NCBI GenBank assembly: GCA_018052705.1
Contig: JAGPMW010000014.1
Location: forward strand, 1 to 52,745
Direction of reading: 5' to 3'
Length of the DNA stretch: 52,745 nucleotides
Origin: Selenomonas sp.
GTDB taxonomy: Bacteria; Bacillota; Negativicutes; Selenomonadales; Selenomonadaceae
The notes below the pieces were generated by a model. The model ran no database searches, was not told where the DNA came from, and saw only the letters and a program-made list of their open reading frames with translations. Every line of letters starts with the position of its first letter. The stretch's first letter is position 1. Below, one piece after another: positions 34,886 to 44,025 of this stretch. The translations under genes and the position numbers were made by a program.

Positions 34886-34894
34886 TGCTATAAT
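34886..34894 (+). promoter_or_regulatory. Extended -10 promoter of tex
   Basis: TG-C-TATAAT, an extended -10 element (TATAAT at 34889-34894), upstream of tex. Transcription from here would begin near 34901, which rules out the in-frame ATG at 34893 as the start codon. Confidence 0.5.
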
Positions 34895-34928
34895 GGAAGG
34901 GTTAATGAAAAGAAAGTTGGTGCCAAAC

Positions 34929-37118
34929 ATGCTGACAAAAGATATTCCGGCAGTCATCGCCAGGGAACTCAAAGTCCGTCCCAAACAGATTGAGGCAGCC
35001 ATCGGGCTGCTCGACGACGGCAATACCGTACCATTCATCGCCCGCTATCGCAAGGAAGCGACCGGTTCACTTGAAGATGAGCAGCTGCGCAACCTTGAGG
35101 AACGGCTGACCTATCTGCGCAATATCGTAAAGCGCCAGGAGGACATTATCAGCAAAATTGAGGAACAAGGCAAACTCACCAGCGAGCTTCGCAGCGCCAT
35201 TGAAAAGGCAGCGAAACTGCAGGAGCTTGAGGACTTATACCTCCCCTACAAGCAGAAAAAGCGCACCCGCGCCCAAATTGCCCGCGAGCGTGGGCTCGAA
35301 CCCCTGGCCAAGGCAATGATCGTGCAGCAGCAGCGAAAAGGAACCCCGTCAGAAGAAGCGATACCGTTCATTGATGCCGAAAAAGGGGTTGAATCAGTCG
35401 AGGATGCACTGGCCGGAGCGATGGATATTGTTGCCGAAATAATCATGGAGGACGCCGACCTGCGCAAACGTATGCGCAGCCGCATCTGGAACAACGGCCA
35501 TATCGTCACAGAACTCGACAAATCGGCTGAGGATGCTGGGATCTTTGAGATGTATGCCGATTTCGCGGAACTCATCCATACCCTGCCGTCACACCGCATC
35601 CTCGCAATCAACCGCGGGGAAAAGAAAGGCTGCCTCAAAGTCCGCATGACCATCGACCACGCAGATAACTGCGAGCGCATCTACCGCCGGATCTTCCGTC
35701 AGGACTCCATCTGGAATGATACGCTGCGCGCCGCTATTGAGGACGGCTACAAACGGCTGCTGTTCCCGGCCCTCGAGCGCGAGATCCGCACCCAGCTGAC
35801 CGAAGAGGCTGAGGCCCAGGCGATCCGCATATTTGGTGTGAATCTGCGCCAGCTGTTGCTGCAGGCTCCGCTGACCGGCCATACAGTCATGGGTCTTGAC
35901 CCAGGCTATCGCACAGGCTGCAAGATGGCTGTCGTCGACCCGACCGGACATGTTGTCGCCCATGGGGTCATTCAGGTCACGCAGAGCGCTCATGCCAAAG
36001 AGGAAGCTGCCAGGACGGTTCTTTCCCTGATCCAGCAGCATGATGTGACGCTCCTATCCATCGGCAATGGCACAGCCTCCTATGAAACCGAGCAGTTCGC
36101 AGCTGAGCTCATCCGGGACAACCAGCTGACCAATGTCCACTACCTCATCACCAATGAAGCTGGTGCCTCGGTCTACTCCGCCTCGGCACTTGCCAAAGAA
36201 GAACTGCCGGACTATGATGTTACAATCCGCGGTGCGGTGTCCATTGCCCGCCGCGTGCAGGACCCGCTGGCTGAGCTCGTAAAGATTGATCCGCAGGCCA
36301 TTGGTGTCGGCCAGTACCAGCATGATGTCAACCAGAAAGAGCTCGGACATACCCTTGATGCCACCATTGAGACAGCCGTCAATCATGTCGGCGTAGACCT
36401 CAATACCGCCTCGGGGGCACTGCTGAAACATATTGCTGGCATCAATGCAACAATCGCAAAGAATATCGTCGCCTACCGTAACGAAAACGGTATGTTCCTG
36501 AACCGCCGACAGCTGCTAAAGGTACCACGGCTCGGCCCAGCTGCCTTTACCCAGTGCGCGGGCTTTCTGCGCATCCATGCGGCCAAATCGCCACTTGATA
36601 ATACACCGGTGCATCCGGAATCCTATCCGCTGGCAGAAAAGATCCTCGACCGGCTTGGTTTTGGGTTGGACGACCTCGATGACAAAGACCAGCTTGCACT
36701 GCTGGCTGCCAAAAGCAAACTCCTCGACACGGCAAAACTGGCTGGGGAACTGGATGCCGGCGAGCCTACTGTCTGCGATATTCTTGATGCCCTGGTCAAG
36801 CCGGGACGCGATCCGCGCGAAGACCTGCCCGCGCCGTTGACACGTCAGGCCATCGTGAAACTCTCCGACATCCAGCCGGGCACCATTATGCGCGGCACCG
36901 TCCGGAACATTACTGATTTCGGTGCTTTTGTCGATATCGGCATCAAAACCGCCGGCCTCATTCACATCTCCGAGCTGAGCCAGAAACGCATCAAGCATCC
37001 GCTCGATGTAATCTCAGTTGGTGACATCCTGAATGTCATGGTTATCAGCGTAGATGAGCAGCGCGGCCGTATTGGCCTGTCGCTCAAACAGGTACCGAAG
37101 GAGGCACAAATCGGATGA
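34929..37118 (+). CDS. tex: Tex-family S1 RNA-binding protein
   Basis: Large cytosolic nucleic-acid-binding protein thought to act in transcription. In order: N-terminal helical domain (DIPAVIARELKVRPKQIEAAIGLLDDGNTVPFIARYRKEATG), YqgF/RNase H-like domain (MGLDPGYRTGCKMAVVDPTG), helix-hairpin-helix (ASGALLKHIAGINATIAKNIV, then RRQLLKVPRLGPAAFTQCAGFLRI), and C-terminal S1 domain (IQPGTIMRGTVRNITDFGAFVDIGI). About 729 residues, the normal length. The ATG at 34929 gives the family N-terminus; 34905, with GGAAGGG upstream, is an alternative. Its last four bases overlap the CobT-like gene. Confidence 0.93.
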   Translation: MLTKDIPAVIARELKVRPKQIEAAIGLLDDGNTVPFIARYRKEATGSLEDEQLRNLEERLTYLRNIVKRQEDIISKIEEQGKLTSELRSAIEKAAKLQELEDLYLPYKQKKRTRAQIARERGLEPLAKAMIVQQQRKGTPSEEAIPFIDAEKGVESVEDALAGAMDIVAEIIMEDADLRKRMRSRIWNNGHIVTELDKSAEDAGIFEMYADFAELIHTLPSHRILAINRGEKKGCLKVRMTIDHADNCERIYRRIFRQDSIWNDTLRAAIEDGYKRLLFPALEREIRTQLTEEAEAQAIRIFGVNLRQLLLQAPLTGHTVMGLDPGYRTGCKMAVVDPTGHVVAHGVIQVTQSAHAKEEAARTVLSLIQQHDVTLLSIGNGTASYETEQFAAELIRDNQLTNVHYLITNEAGASVYSASALAKEELPDYDVTIRGAVSIARRVQDPLAELVKIDPQAIGVGQYQHDVNQKELGHTLDATIETAVNHVGVDLNTASGALLKHIAGINATIAKNIVAYRNENGMFLNRRQLLKVPRLGPAAFTQCAGFLRIHAAKSPLDNTPVHPESYPLAEKILDRLGFGLDDLDDKDQLALLAAKSKLLDTAKLAGELDAGEPTVCDILDALVKPGRDPREDLPAPLTRQAIVKLSDIQPGTIMRGTVRNITDFGAFVDIGIKTAGLIHISELSQKRIKHPLDVISVGDILNVMVISVDEQRGRIGLSLKQVPKEAQIG

Positions 37119-39034
37119 ATATCCTCAATCAGACCCTGACCGCAATCAAACCGGTCAATCATCAGCTGCCCGATGAGGCTGCCGCCCGCATTCACAGTGT
37201 CATGGAGGGCGATGACACCGCCCTCGGCGAACTGCGTTCCCTGCTGCTGAAATATCTCGCCATCACGGAAGAGCGCCATCCACAGCCCCCCGAAAAATGC
37301 ACCGTCATCTGCTGCGCTGACCATGGAGTCTCCGCTGAGGGCGTCAGTGCCTATCCGCCCGAAACTACGGTGCAGATGGCCCGTAACTATCTCATCAGCC
37401 GCGGAGCGGCCGCCAATGCCTTCGCCCAATATGCTGATGCCGAGATGATTGTCGTCGATATGGGCATCGCCGCTGATACCAGTGATGTGCCGGACCTCAT
37501 CAACGGCCGCATTGCCGCCGGCACCCAAAACATGGCGCAGGGCCCTGCCATGACGCGGCAGCAGGCTGCCCAGTCGATTGAGCAGGGCATCGCAATTGCC
37601 GAGAAACTCTTCGGCGAAGGCATTGACTGCCTGCTGCCCGGTGAGATGGGTATTGCCAATACGACATCCAGCGCTGCCATCACGGCAGTCTTCTGCAATC
37701 TCACAGCGGCCGAGGTTACCGGGCGAGGAACCAATATCTCTGATGACCGCCTGCAAAAGAAAATCGGGATTGTGGAGAAAGCATTACGCGTGAATCAGCC
37801 CAATCCACAGGACGGCCTCGATGTCCTCGCCAAAGTCGGGGGCTTTGAACTCGGCGCCATAACCGGTCTGATTCTTGCTGCCGCCGCGCATCACAAGACA
37901 GTGATCCTTGATGGTGCCAATACCGGCGCTGCTGCTCTCATCGCCCAGGCACTGGCGCCAGCCTGTACCGACTATCTGCTCGCCTCACATCTTGGCTCAG
38001 AGAACTCCCATACCTTTATCCTGCAGAAGCTGGGCCTTCATCCGGTCATGCAGCTGGATTTACGTCTTGGCGAGGCCTGCGGCTCCTCTCTGCTCACAAA
38101 AATGCTTGAAGCATCGCTCGCAGCCTGGGATGTTCTTGACCGTCTGCCGCAGGACCCGATTGAGACCCCCTTCCATCATGAATACATGCCCCGGACAGCT
38201 CCAAAAGTAACGGACAAAACCTTCGATTTCTATCTGCATACCATGCAGGATCTCGACCATGCGTCAATGGATCTCTGCCAGCAGCGGCTTGACAATCTGG
38301 CCAAGCCGATCTACAGTCTGGGCCATCTGGAGCAGATTGCCGTCGAGACCGCCGGCATCATCGGCGATGAGCTGCCTGAGTGCGGAATGGACCGTGCCAT
38401 CCTCTGCTTCACCGGCCGCGTCAGCAATCCACTGCAGGACCAGCTCACAGCAGCCTTTGCCGGCCATGCCGAGACAGAAGTCACTATGGCCCACCTCAAG
38501 GAAGGCCTGCCGCTGACCGCGGCCTTTGATTTCGGTCGGGAACATGCCGAGTGCATGGCACTTTCTTATCCGCTGCTAGGCCTCGCGATGACCGAGATTG
38601 ACGAGACCGCGCCTTTAGGTACTGCCTTCAGCGAGCTCCGCGCAACACTGCTCAATGACGATGGCAGCCTGCGCTGGCCCGCCGACAGCTTCCTCCAGCA
38701 GGCCCCCGAGGCCTATCAGCCGCTTATCAGTGCCTTTATCGGTGCGATTATTGCCGCGGCCCACAACAGCAGCTTCATTCTGCTTGACGACGGAGCCGCC
38801 GAGATCATCGCCCGCTACACCGAGCTGTTATGCCCGGCTGTCCGGCCCTACATTCTGCATGTTCAGCCGGCACTGCTGACCATGGACATCACCTGCCCCG
38901 GAGGGCTCGTCGCCAGCCTGGGCCTTGGCCTGGTCGAAGCCTCGCTGCATGTCCTCAATGATATGCGCACCTTTGCCGAGACCCGCGTTGCCGTAGCCAG
39001 TGATGGCCCCGGCGCTGGCCGCCAGCAGCAATAG
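37115..39034 (+). CDS. Tandem CobT-like fusion (ArsAB-like nicotinate-nucleotide:base phosphoribosyltransferase)
   Basis: The 639 residues contain two CobT modules; ordinary CobT has about 350. CobT makes alpha-ribotides of cobamide lower ligands. Module 1 (about 1-360) is full: TVICCADHGVSAEGVSAYP, PGEMGIANTTSSAA with Glu177, GLDVLAKVGGFELGAITGLIL, and DLRLGEACGSSLL with catalytic-type Glu320. Module 2 (about 385-639) begins RLDNLAKPIYSLGHLEQIA, like the CobT KPPGSLGRLE start, keeps ILLDDGAAEIIA and AVRPYILHV, but reads DITCPGGLVASLGLGLVEAS where the catalytic Glu should be (Gly596). Sporomusa ovata ArsAB is a heterodimer of two CobT homologues that activates phenolic bases; this looks like a fused form. 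The ATG overlaps tex by four bases. No B12 riboswitch or other cob genes were seen nearby. Confidence 0.82.
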   Translation: MNILNQTLTAIKPVNHQLPDEAAARIHSVMEGDDTALGELRSLLLKYLAITEERHPQPPEKCTVICCADHGVSAEGVSAYPPETTVQMARNYLISRGAAANAFAQYADAEMIVVDMGIAADTSDVPDLINGRIAAGTQNMAQGPAMTRQQAAQSIEQGIAIAEKLFGEGIDCLLPGEMGIANTTSSAAITAVFCNLTAAEVTGRGTNISDDRLQKKIGIVEKALRVNQPNPQDGLDVLAKVGGFELGAITGLILAAAAHHKTVILDGANTGAAALIAQALAPACTDYLLASHLGSENSHTFILQKLGLHPVMQLDLRLGEACGSSLLTKMLEASLAAWDVLDRLPQDPIETPFHHEYMPRTAPKVTDKTFDFYLHTMQDLDHASMDLCQQRLDNLAKPIYSLGHLEQIAVETAGIIGDELPECGMDRAILCFTGRVSNPLQDQLTAAFAGHAETEVTMAHLKEGLPLTAAFDFGREHAECMALSYPLLGLAMTEIDETAPLGTAFSELRATLLNDDGSLRWPADSFLQQAPEAYQPLISAFIGAIIAAAHNSSFILLDDGAAEIIARYTELLCPAVRPYILHVQPALLTMDITCPGGLVASLGLGLVEASLHVLNDMRTFAETRVAVASDGPGAGRQQQ

Positions 39035-39061
39035 CCTGCAGTAAATTGTAATAACAACACC

Positions 39062-39117
39062 AAAAAGCCGCCATGGCCTCCCCTCTCTGCGGGGCAGCCA
39101 CGACGGCTTCCTTTTTA
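39062..39117. terminator. Bidirectional terminator between the CobT-like gene and citG
   Basis: Interrupted stem AAGCCG/CGGCTT, TGGC/GCCA and CCCC/GGGG with T-runs on both strands. The citG stop codon lies at its edge. Confidence 0.75.
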
Positions 39118-40047
39118 TTCTGTTATCGGGACCTGACTGACACCGAAATCAACTGCTTTGCCGCAGTGCTTATCCGACCTTATGCCCAAAATCTCAACCT
39201 CATAGCAGAAATGGGTCACAGCAACAAGGTCGGCACAGCCGCCCGGACTGATCCAGCGCCGGATGAAATCCTCATCCATAGCCTGAACAGCCTCCCGTCC
39301 GGCCACAGTCTGCATCCCGCCGCGCGCAATAGCCTGCGCAGCCTGCTGCTGCGCATAGCACAGGACCTGCCAATCATGCCGGCCAAGGATATTCGTATCC
39401 CCAGCGCCAGCCAACAACTGCAGCAGGGCGTCCACCAGCGCATCATTAGCGCTGACGCCGGCCTGCCGTTCCTGCCTGTAAACGGGAAGGGATAGCATCA
39501 GCACGGAGCGAAAGCCGCTCTGGGCTTCGCCGCGCACGCCAGTCACTCCATAGCGCAGATACATGGCTTCGCCTTTAGTCAACTGCTCCTGCGGCCGCTC
39601 CATAAGATCGCTATAAGCAGACTCGCAGAGACCAGCACACATCCGTGCCGCGAGACTGCCCAAATATTCCGCCGTCAGGCCTTTCCCCCGGGCAGCGGCC
39701 CAGCCGGCGGCACCCGCGAGGATGCCTAGACTGAAGATCATTCCTTTATGGGTATTGATCCCCTGGGTCAGCGTGAACATCTGCCGCTCAGCCACTATAC
39801 CTGCGGCCTGCAGGCAAGGCAGCAGGCCCGCAATGGGCTGCTGAGCGTGTCCCGCACCAATGGCGGCACATTCATCGAAATAACCGCGCAAAGCCGCTGC
39901 CGAAGACATGAAGGTAAAAAAATCCATATCATGATGGGCACCACTGTTAGCCCGATCGACCAGCCCCGGCTTCGGCGTTGCCGAAACCTCATAGAGCATG
40001 GCCTCTACGGCAATTGCGCCGATCATGGTCAGACGCTGACGGTTCAT
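39115..40047 (-). CDS. citG: Triphosphoribosyl-dephospho-CoA synthase CitG
   Basis: Makes the 2'-(5''-triphosphoribosyl)-3'-dephospho-CoA precursor of the citrate lyase prosthetic group from ATP and dephospho-CoA. Signatures: VSATPKPGLVDRANSGAHHDMDFFTF near the start, GINTHKGMIFSLGILAGA, and TGVRGEAQSGF. The 310 residues include a C-terminal extension of about 25. The start follows AAGGAGGAGC and lies 22 bases after citF, so citG is the last gene of the citDEFG operon. Confidence 0.93.
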   Translation of the reverse strand: MNRQRLTMIGAIAVEAMLYEVSATPKPGLVDRANSGAHHDMDFFTFMSSAAALRGYFDECAAIGAGHAQQPIAGLLPCLQAAGIVAERQMFTLTQGINTHKGMIFSLGILAGAAGWAAARGKGLTAEYLGSLAARMCAGLCESAYSDLMERPQEQLTKGEAMYLRYGVTGVRGEAQSGFRSVLMLSLPVYRQERQAGVSANDALVDALLQLLAGAGDTNILGRHDWQVLCYAQQQAAQAIARGGMQTVAGREAVQAMDEDFIRRWISPGGCADLVAVTHFCYEVEILGIRSDKHCGKAVDFGVSQVPITE

Positions 40048-40069
40048 GCAGCTCCTCCTTGTCAGGCGC

Positions 40070-41629
40070 TTAAAGTTTCAGCGGCTTGATCTTACGGATG
40101 ACATCGAGGATTGTACCATCGCGGGCCTCGAGAACTGCCGTAATCTTATCCCCCCACTCCAGCGGATCTGGCGTACCGACCAGACGGTAAGCTTTCTGCT
40201 GCAGTTCCTCGATTGTGACATGCGGGATGCCTGCCTTGTCGAGACAATCGATTAGATCCTGCCGTTTCGGATTGACAGCCGTGCCATAGTCCGTAACGAG
40301 AACATCGACACAATCGCCCGGCGTCGTAACCGTCACGACTTTCTCACAGACCGTAGCCATGCGCCCACGGACCAGCGGCGTGACGATGATGCAGCACTTG
40401 CTGCCTTCAGCCGTATCCGGATGTCCGCCCGGTGCGCCACGCAGAACGCCATCCGAACCGGTCAGCACGTTGACATTGAAATCGGTATCGACCTCCAGTG
40501 CTGCCAGAACAACGAAGTCCAGTTTATTAACATAGGCCCCCTTATTGGCCGCACTTGCGTACTCGCTGGTTGAGATCTCCAGATGTTTATCTGGATGATC
40601 TGCCAGATGCTGGATGGCCTTCATGTCGAAGTCCTGCGTATCCAGCAGTTTTCCGACGAGGCCCTTGTCCATGAGGTCACAGATGTTGCCACCCATACCA
40701 CCGAGCGCAAAGCCCATCTTGATGTTCTGCTCGACCATACTCTCTTCAAGGAAGCGGTTCACTGCGAGCGACGGGCCGCCGACACCAGTCTGGAATGAGA
40801 ATCCGTCTTTGAAATACGGTGTCGAAGCGATAACTTTGGCACAGGCCTCTGCCATCATAAGGTTACGCGGATCCTGTGTAATACGGGCTTCTTTCGTCCC
40901 GATTTTCGAAGGGTCACCAATTTCGTCGACCACGACCACAGCATCGACATCAATCGAGCTGATGGGGGACGGCATATTCGGGAAAGGGACCAGGGTATCG
41001 GTAATGACGACCACATGATCGGCATAGTGCGAGTCTGCGACCGCATAGCCCATAGCACCGCAGTTGTGCTTACCGCCCGTACCTTTGGCATTGCCATAGT
41101 CATCGGCAGTCGAGGCCGCGATAAAGGAAATATCAATGTGCAGCTCGCCCGTTTCGATAGCACGGGGACGCCCGCCATGACTTCGGATAATAGCAGGAGT
41201 CTTCAGCTTGCCGGCCGAGATAACTTCACCAATGCGGCCACGAACGCCGGAGGACTGGATACCGATAATCCGACCCTGCTCGATATAGTCGGCCAGCTTA
41301 TCCTGCGCCGTGCCCAAGGAGGTCGTTGCAACCGTCAGATCCTTCAGCCCCATATCCTCGATCAGCACCTTCATGACCATGCTTGTCACATAATCACCAT
41401 TACGGAACGCATGATGGAACGACACCGTCATGCCGTCATGGGCGCCGCATTGCTCACAAGCTTCCCGTATAGAGCGGACCAGCTTGTTTTCCTGCGGTTT
41501 CTCATGACGGGTAGCCGTCGGACCAGCCTTCCGAAAGGCCTTGCCATCCATATGGAATTTACCCTGATAGACTTCTTTGCCGTTCGTCAGGAGCTCGTCA
41601 GGAATATCTCTGCCTACTGCATTTATCAT
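40070..41629 (-). CDS. citF: Citrate lyase alpha subunit (citrate:acetyl-ACP transferase)
   Basis: The 519-residue CoA-transferase-type subunit, which exchanges the acetyl group on the acyl carrier protein for citrate. The N-terminus GRDIPDELLTNGKEVYQGKF and stretches VTVMEACAKVIASTPYFKDGFSFQTGVGG-like, IKMGFALGGMGGNICDLMDKGLVGKLLDTQDFD and CVDVLVTDYGTAVNP are typical of CitF. A strong CAGGAGGT site precedes the ATG. It lies 21 bases after citE. Confidence 0.95.
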   Translation of the reverse strand: MINAVGRDIPDELLTNGKEVYQGKFHMDGKAFRKAGPTATRHEKPQENKLVRSIREACEQCGAHDGMTVSFHHAFRNGDYVTSMVMKVLIEDMGLKDLTVATTSLGTAQDKLADYIEQGRIIGIQSSGVRGRIGEVISAGKLKTPAIIRSHGGRPRAIETGELHIDISFIAASTADDYGNAKGTGGKHNCGAMGYAVADSHYADHVVVITDTLVPFPNMPSPISSIDVDAVVVVDEIGDPSKIGTKEARITQDPRNLMMAEACAKVIASTPYFKDGFSFQTGVGGPSLAVNRFLEESMVEQNIKMGFALGGMGGNICDLMDKGLVGKLLDTQDFDMKAIQHLADHPDKHLEISTSEYASAANKGAYVNKLDFVVLAALEVDTDFNVNVLTGSDGVLRGAPGGHPDTAEGSKCCIIVTPLVRGRMATVCEKVVTVTTPGDCVDVLVTDYGTAVNPKRQDLIDCLDKAGIPHVTIEELQQKAYRLVGTPDPLEWGDKITAVLEARDGTILDVIRKIKPLKL

Positions 41630-41650
41630 AATCTTTCGTACCTCCTGTCC

Positions 41651-42562
41651 TTACAGATCGCCGTGATAGACGCCGCAGGCCTTGGCCAGAGCAATCACGC
41701 GGCTGGCGTCCTTGATGAACGCGATATCCACCATTTTACCGTTAACCGTATAGACACCTACACCAAGTTTAGACTGCTCCTCATAGGTGCGTACATAGCT
41801 CTCCGCCGTAGCGATCTCTTTTGGCGTCGGTGCAAATGTCTTATGGACATAGGCAATCTGACGCGGATTGATGAGACTCTTGCCGTCAAAGCCCATCTCA
41901 TGGTTCTGACGGACCTCGGCCTCAAAGCCTTCCTCATCATCAAGATTCGTGAATACCGTATCAAAACACTGAACTTCAGCGGCCCGGGCGGCCAGCAGCA
42001 TCAGGCTGCGGGCCGTATTGATCTCGATTCCGCCCGGTACAACGCGGACATGCATGCTCTTGCGGAAATCACCGCCAGAAATGGCCACGCCAAACATGCG
42101 ATCCGATGCCGTACAAATCTCATAGGCATTGAGAATTCCTTTCGGACTTTCGAGCGCCGCCATCAACAGGGTCCGGCCTTCCTCGACACCGAATTCCTTC
42201 TCGGCTGCCAGTACATGTTCCTCAACGGTCCTTACATCCTGCGCACTCTCGCATTTCGCAATGCGGATACCGTCAGCGCCGCCAGCCACACAAACCCGGA
42301 TATCTTCCTGCCAATGCGGTGTATCAAGCCCGTTGATGCGTACGATAACTTCAGTATCGCCATAGTCAATGGTCTTGAGCGCATGATAGAGCGAAAAACG
42401 AGCAGCATCCTTCTGGTTCTCCGCTACAGCATCCTCGAGGTCGAGCATGATGCTGTCGAGCCCGTAGATATAAGCATCTTTGATAAGTCCCGGTTTCTGG
42501 GCATTCATGAACATCATCGTGCGGCGCAGACGAAACCGTTCTGGTCTTGGACGTGGAATCAT
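41651..42562 (-). CDS. citE: Citrate lyase beta subunit (citryl-ACP lyase)
   Basis: 303-residue TIM-barrel lyase that splits citryl-ACP to acetyl-ACP and oxaloacetate. It shows the CitE motifs RRTMMFMNAQKPGLIKDAYIYGLDSIMLDLEDAVAENQKD (Mg- and substrate-binding loop), VIVRINGLDTPHWQEDI, GADGIRIAKCESAQD and FGVAISGGDFRKSM. The start overlaps the citD stop by four bases (ATGA). Confidence 0.95.
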   Translation of the reverse strand: MIPRPRPERFRLRRTMMFMNAQKPGLIKDAYIYGLDSIMLDLEDAVAENQKDAARFSLYHALKTIDYGDTEVIVRINGLDTPHWQEDIRVCVAGGADGIRIAKCESAQDVRTVEEHVLAAEKEFGVEEGRTLLMAALESPKGILNAYEICTASDRMFGVAISGGDFRKSMHVRVVPGGIEINTARSLMLLAARAAEVQCFDTVFTNLDDEEGFEAEVRQNHEMGFDGKSLINPRQIAYVHKTFAPTPKEIATAESYVRTYEEQSKLGVGVYTVNGKMVDIAFIKDASRVIALAKACGVYHGDL

Positions 42563-42861
42563 TTAATGACACCTCCCCATGGAACATTATCCGTTGAACA
42601 GTCGTTGCTGCGGAATACCGCACACTCAACCCGGGCTTTCAACGTACAGTCGAGCGCCCCTTTGTCGATGACCTTGATCTTGCAGTCCTTGACGCCCAAA
42701 CCTGCCAGGACGTCCAGCACCGTCGCCTTGATCTGACGGCCATACTGGTTCATGACACTGCTCTCGAGGGTCAGCTCGATGCCGCTGCCTCCCGGCATGA
42801 CCGTGACCTGCGCATCGCTGGATTCAAGCGTTCCAGCCATCGCTGCCTTCTGGATTTCCAT
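42559..42861 (-). CDS. citD: Citrate lyase acyl carrier protein (gamma subunit)
   Basis: 100-residue carrier subunit and first gene of the cit operon. The prosthetic group attachment site is GTLESSD, with Ser14 as the expected phosphodiester-linked residue. The rest of the protein (QIKATVLDVLAGLGVKDCKIKVIDKGALDCTLKARVECAV) is typical of CitD. AAAGGAGCGATACGC precedes the ATG. Confidence 0.95.
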   Translation of the reverse strand: MEIQKAAMAGTLESSDAQVTVMPGGSGIELTLESSVMNQYGRQIKATVLDVLAGLGVKDCKIKVIDKGALDCTLKARVECAVFRSNDCSTDNVPWGGVIK

Positions 42862-42882
42862 GCGTATCGCTCCTTTTGATTC

Positions 42883-43010
42883 ATTATCAGTCTGATAATA
42901 GCTTTAATTTATTTATGTATAGTATCGACATATCACAATCTTTATTAAACCTGAATTCAGATGATTTGTAAAAGTTCTCTTTTAGATGATATTCCATGCT
43001 TATTTGGAAT
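42883..43010. promoter_or_regulatory. Cit operon control region with palindromes
   Basis: A perfect 17-base palindrome ATTATCAGTCTGATAAT (42883-42899) sits 22 bases before citD. ATTCC (42991-42995) and GGAAT (43006-43010) form an LysR-type dyad with a 10-base core further up. Both lie in the A/T-rich gap between citD and the divergent LysR gene. No -35/-10 pair for citD stood out. Confidence 0.4.
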
Positions 43011-43056
43011 GTAATAAATGAAATTTAAGTCTTATTTTTTTGCTATAAAATATTAA

Positions 43057-43085
43057 TTGTCATAACTATTAAGACTGGATATAAT
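43057..43085 (+). promoter_or_regulatory. Sigma-70 promoter of the lysR-citC-citX unit
   Basis: TTGTCA (43057-43062), 17 bases, TATAAT (43080-43085), 49 bases upstream of the LysR gene start. Confidence 0.65.
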
Positions 43086-43134
43086 AAAAATTAAATACAA
43101 AATGGAATGATAACAGAAAGAAGGTCGTTTTGAT

Positions 43135-44025
43135 ATGGATGAACAGGATTTTCGTCTGCTGAGCGTACTGGGCCGAACCCGGAACATCACGCATGCTGCC
43201 GATGAACTCTATATCACTCAATCCTCGGTATCCAAGCGCATTCGACAGATGGAGCGTGAACTGGGAACCACACTGATGCTGCGCTCGCGCCAGGGCATCC
43301 AGTTCACCCCGTCTGGTGAAATTGTACTAGCCCATACCCAGCATATTCTGCACGAGCTGGACCAGATACGGCAGGAGCTCGTTGAAACGAGCGGTGCCAT
43401 CGCCGGCACACTGCGAGCTGGAATATCCATCAACTATGCCATGTACCGCCTGCCGGATCAGCTGGCCAACTACAATGAACGCTATCCGGAAGTTGATACC
43501 CAGATCATCACAGCCAACAGCCAGAAACTGTACTCCATGCTGATCAGTAACCAGATTGATGTCGGCATCGTACGCGGTGAACATCCAGAATGGCGGGGCG
43601 AGCGCATCCTGCTCGCCCGTGAGCCGGTCTGTGCCATTACCAACGAACGTGACAAAGACAAACCACTCGCCGTGCTGCCACAGATCCACCGTCACGCCGA
43701 TATCGACATGGAGCGAGAGATCACCCAGTGGATGCGTGAGAACCGGATTCCCTCGTCCAAGAACCGAATCCAGGTCAACAGCACGAGCACCTGCGTTACC
43801 ATGGTCGCCCGTGGCCTGGGCTGGGGGATCGTTCCCGAGATCTGTCTGGATCATGCTCCGGTACATGCCCGCCCGTTGTTCTTCGAGAATGGTGAGCCGC
43901 TGATCCGCTCCACCTATCTCATGTTCACGAAGCAGGCCCTCGAGCTGCCGCAGGTCCGGGTCTTCATCGATCTGATCCGCAATTATACCACCAATGAACA
44001 GGAAAGGAGCCAGCCCCATGCCTGA
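43135..44025 (+). CDS. LysR-family transcriptional regulator of citrate fermentation genes
   Basis: 296 residues. N-terminal LysR helix-turn-helix (MDEQDFRLLSVLGRTRNITHAADELYITQSSVSKRIRQMERELG) followed by the two-lobed effector-binding domain. It is divergent from citDEFG and followed directly by citC and citX, so control of the cit genes in response to citrate or a related acid is likely but inferred. Many enterobacterial cit clusters use the CitAB two-component system instead. A ribosome site AAGAAGG lies 10 bases before the ATG. The gene end overlaps citC by eight bases. Confidence 0.9.
   Translation: MDEQDFRLLSVLGRTRNITHAADELYITQSSVSKRIRQMERELGTTLMLRSRQGIQFTPSGEIVLAHTQHILHELDQIRQELVETSGAIAGTLRAGISINYAMYRLPDQLANYNERYPEVDTQIITANSQKLYSMLISNQIDVGIVRGEHPEWRGERILLAREPVCAITNERDKDKPLAVLPQIHRHADIDMEREITQWMRENRIPSSKNRIQVNSTSTCVTMVARGLGWGIVPEICLDHAPVHARPLFFENGEPLIRSTYLMFTKQALELPQVRVFIDLIRNYTTNEQERSQPHA

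Noticed and set aside
36900..37114. Cobalamin riboswitch before the CobT-like gene
   Set aside because: The gene starts inside the tex stop codon, leaving no leader, and no B12-box sequence was seen near it.
41015..42736. 573-codon plus-strand open frame opposite citF, citE and citD
   Set aside because: It lies antisense to three certain genes with all motifs intact, has no ribosome site or family similarity, and its composition is that of a shadow frame.
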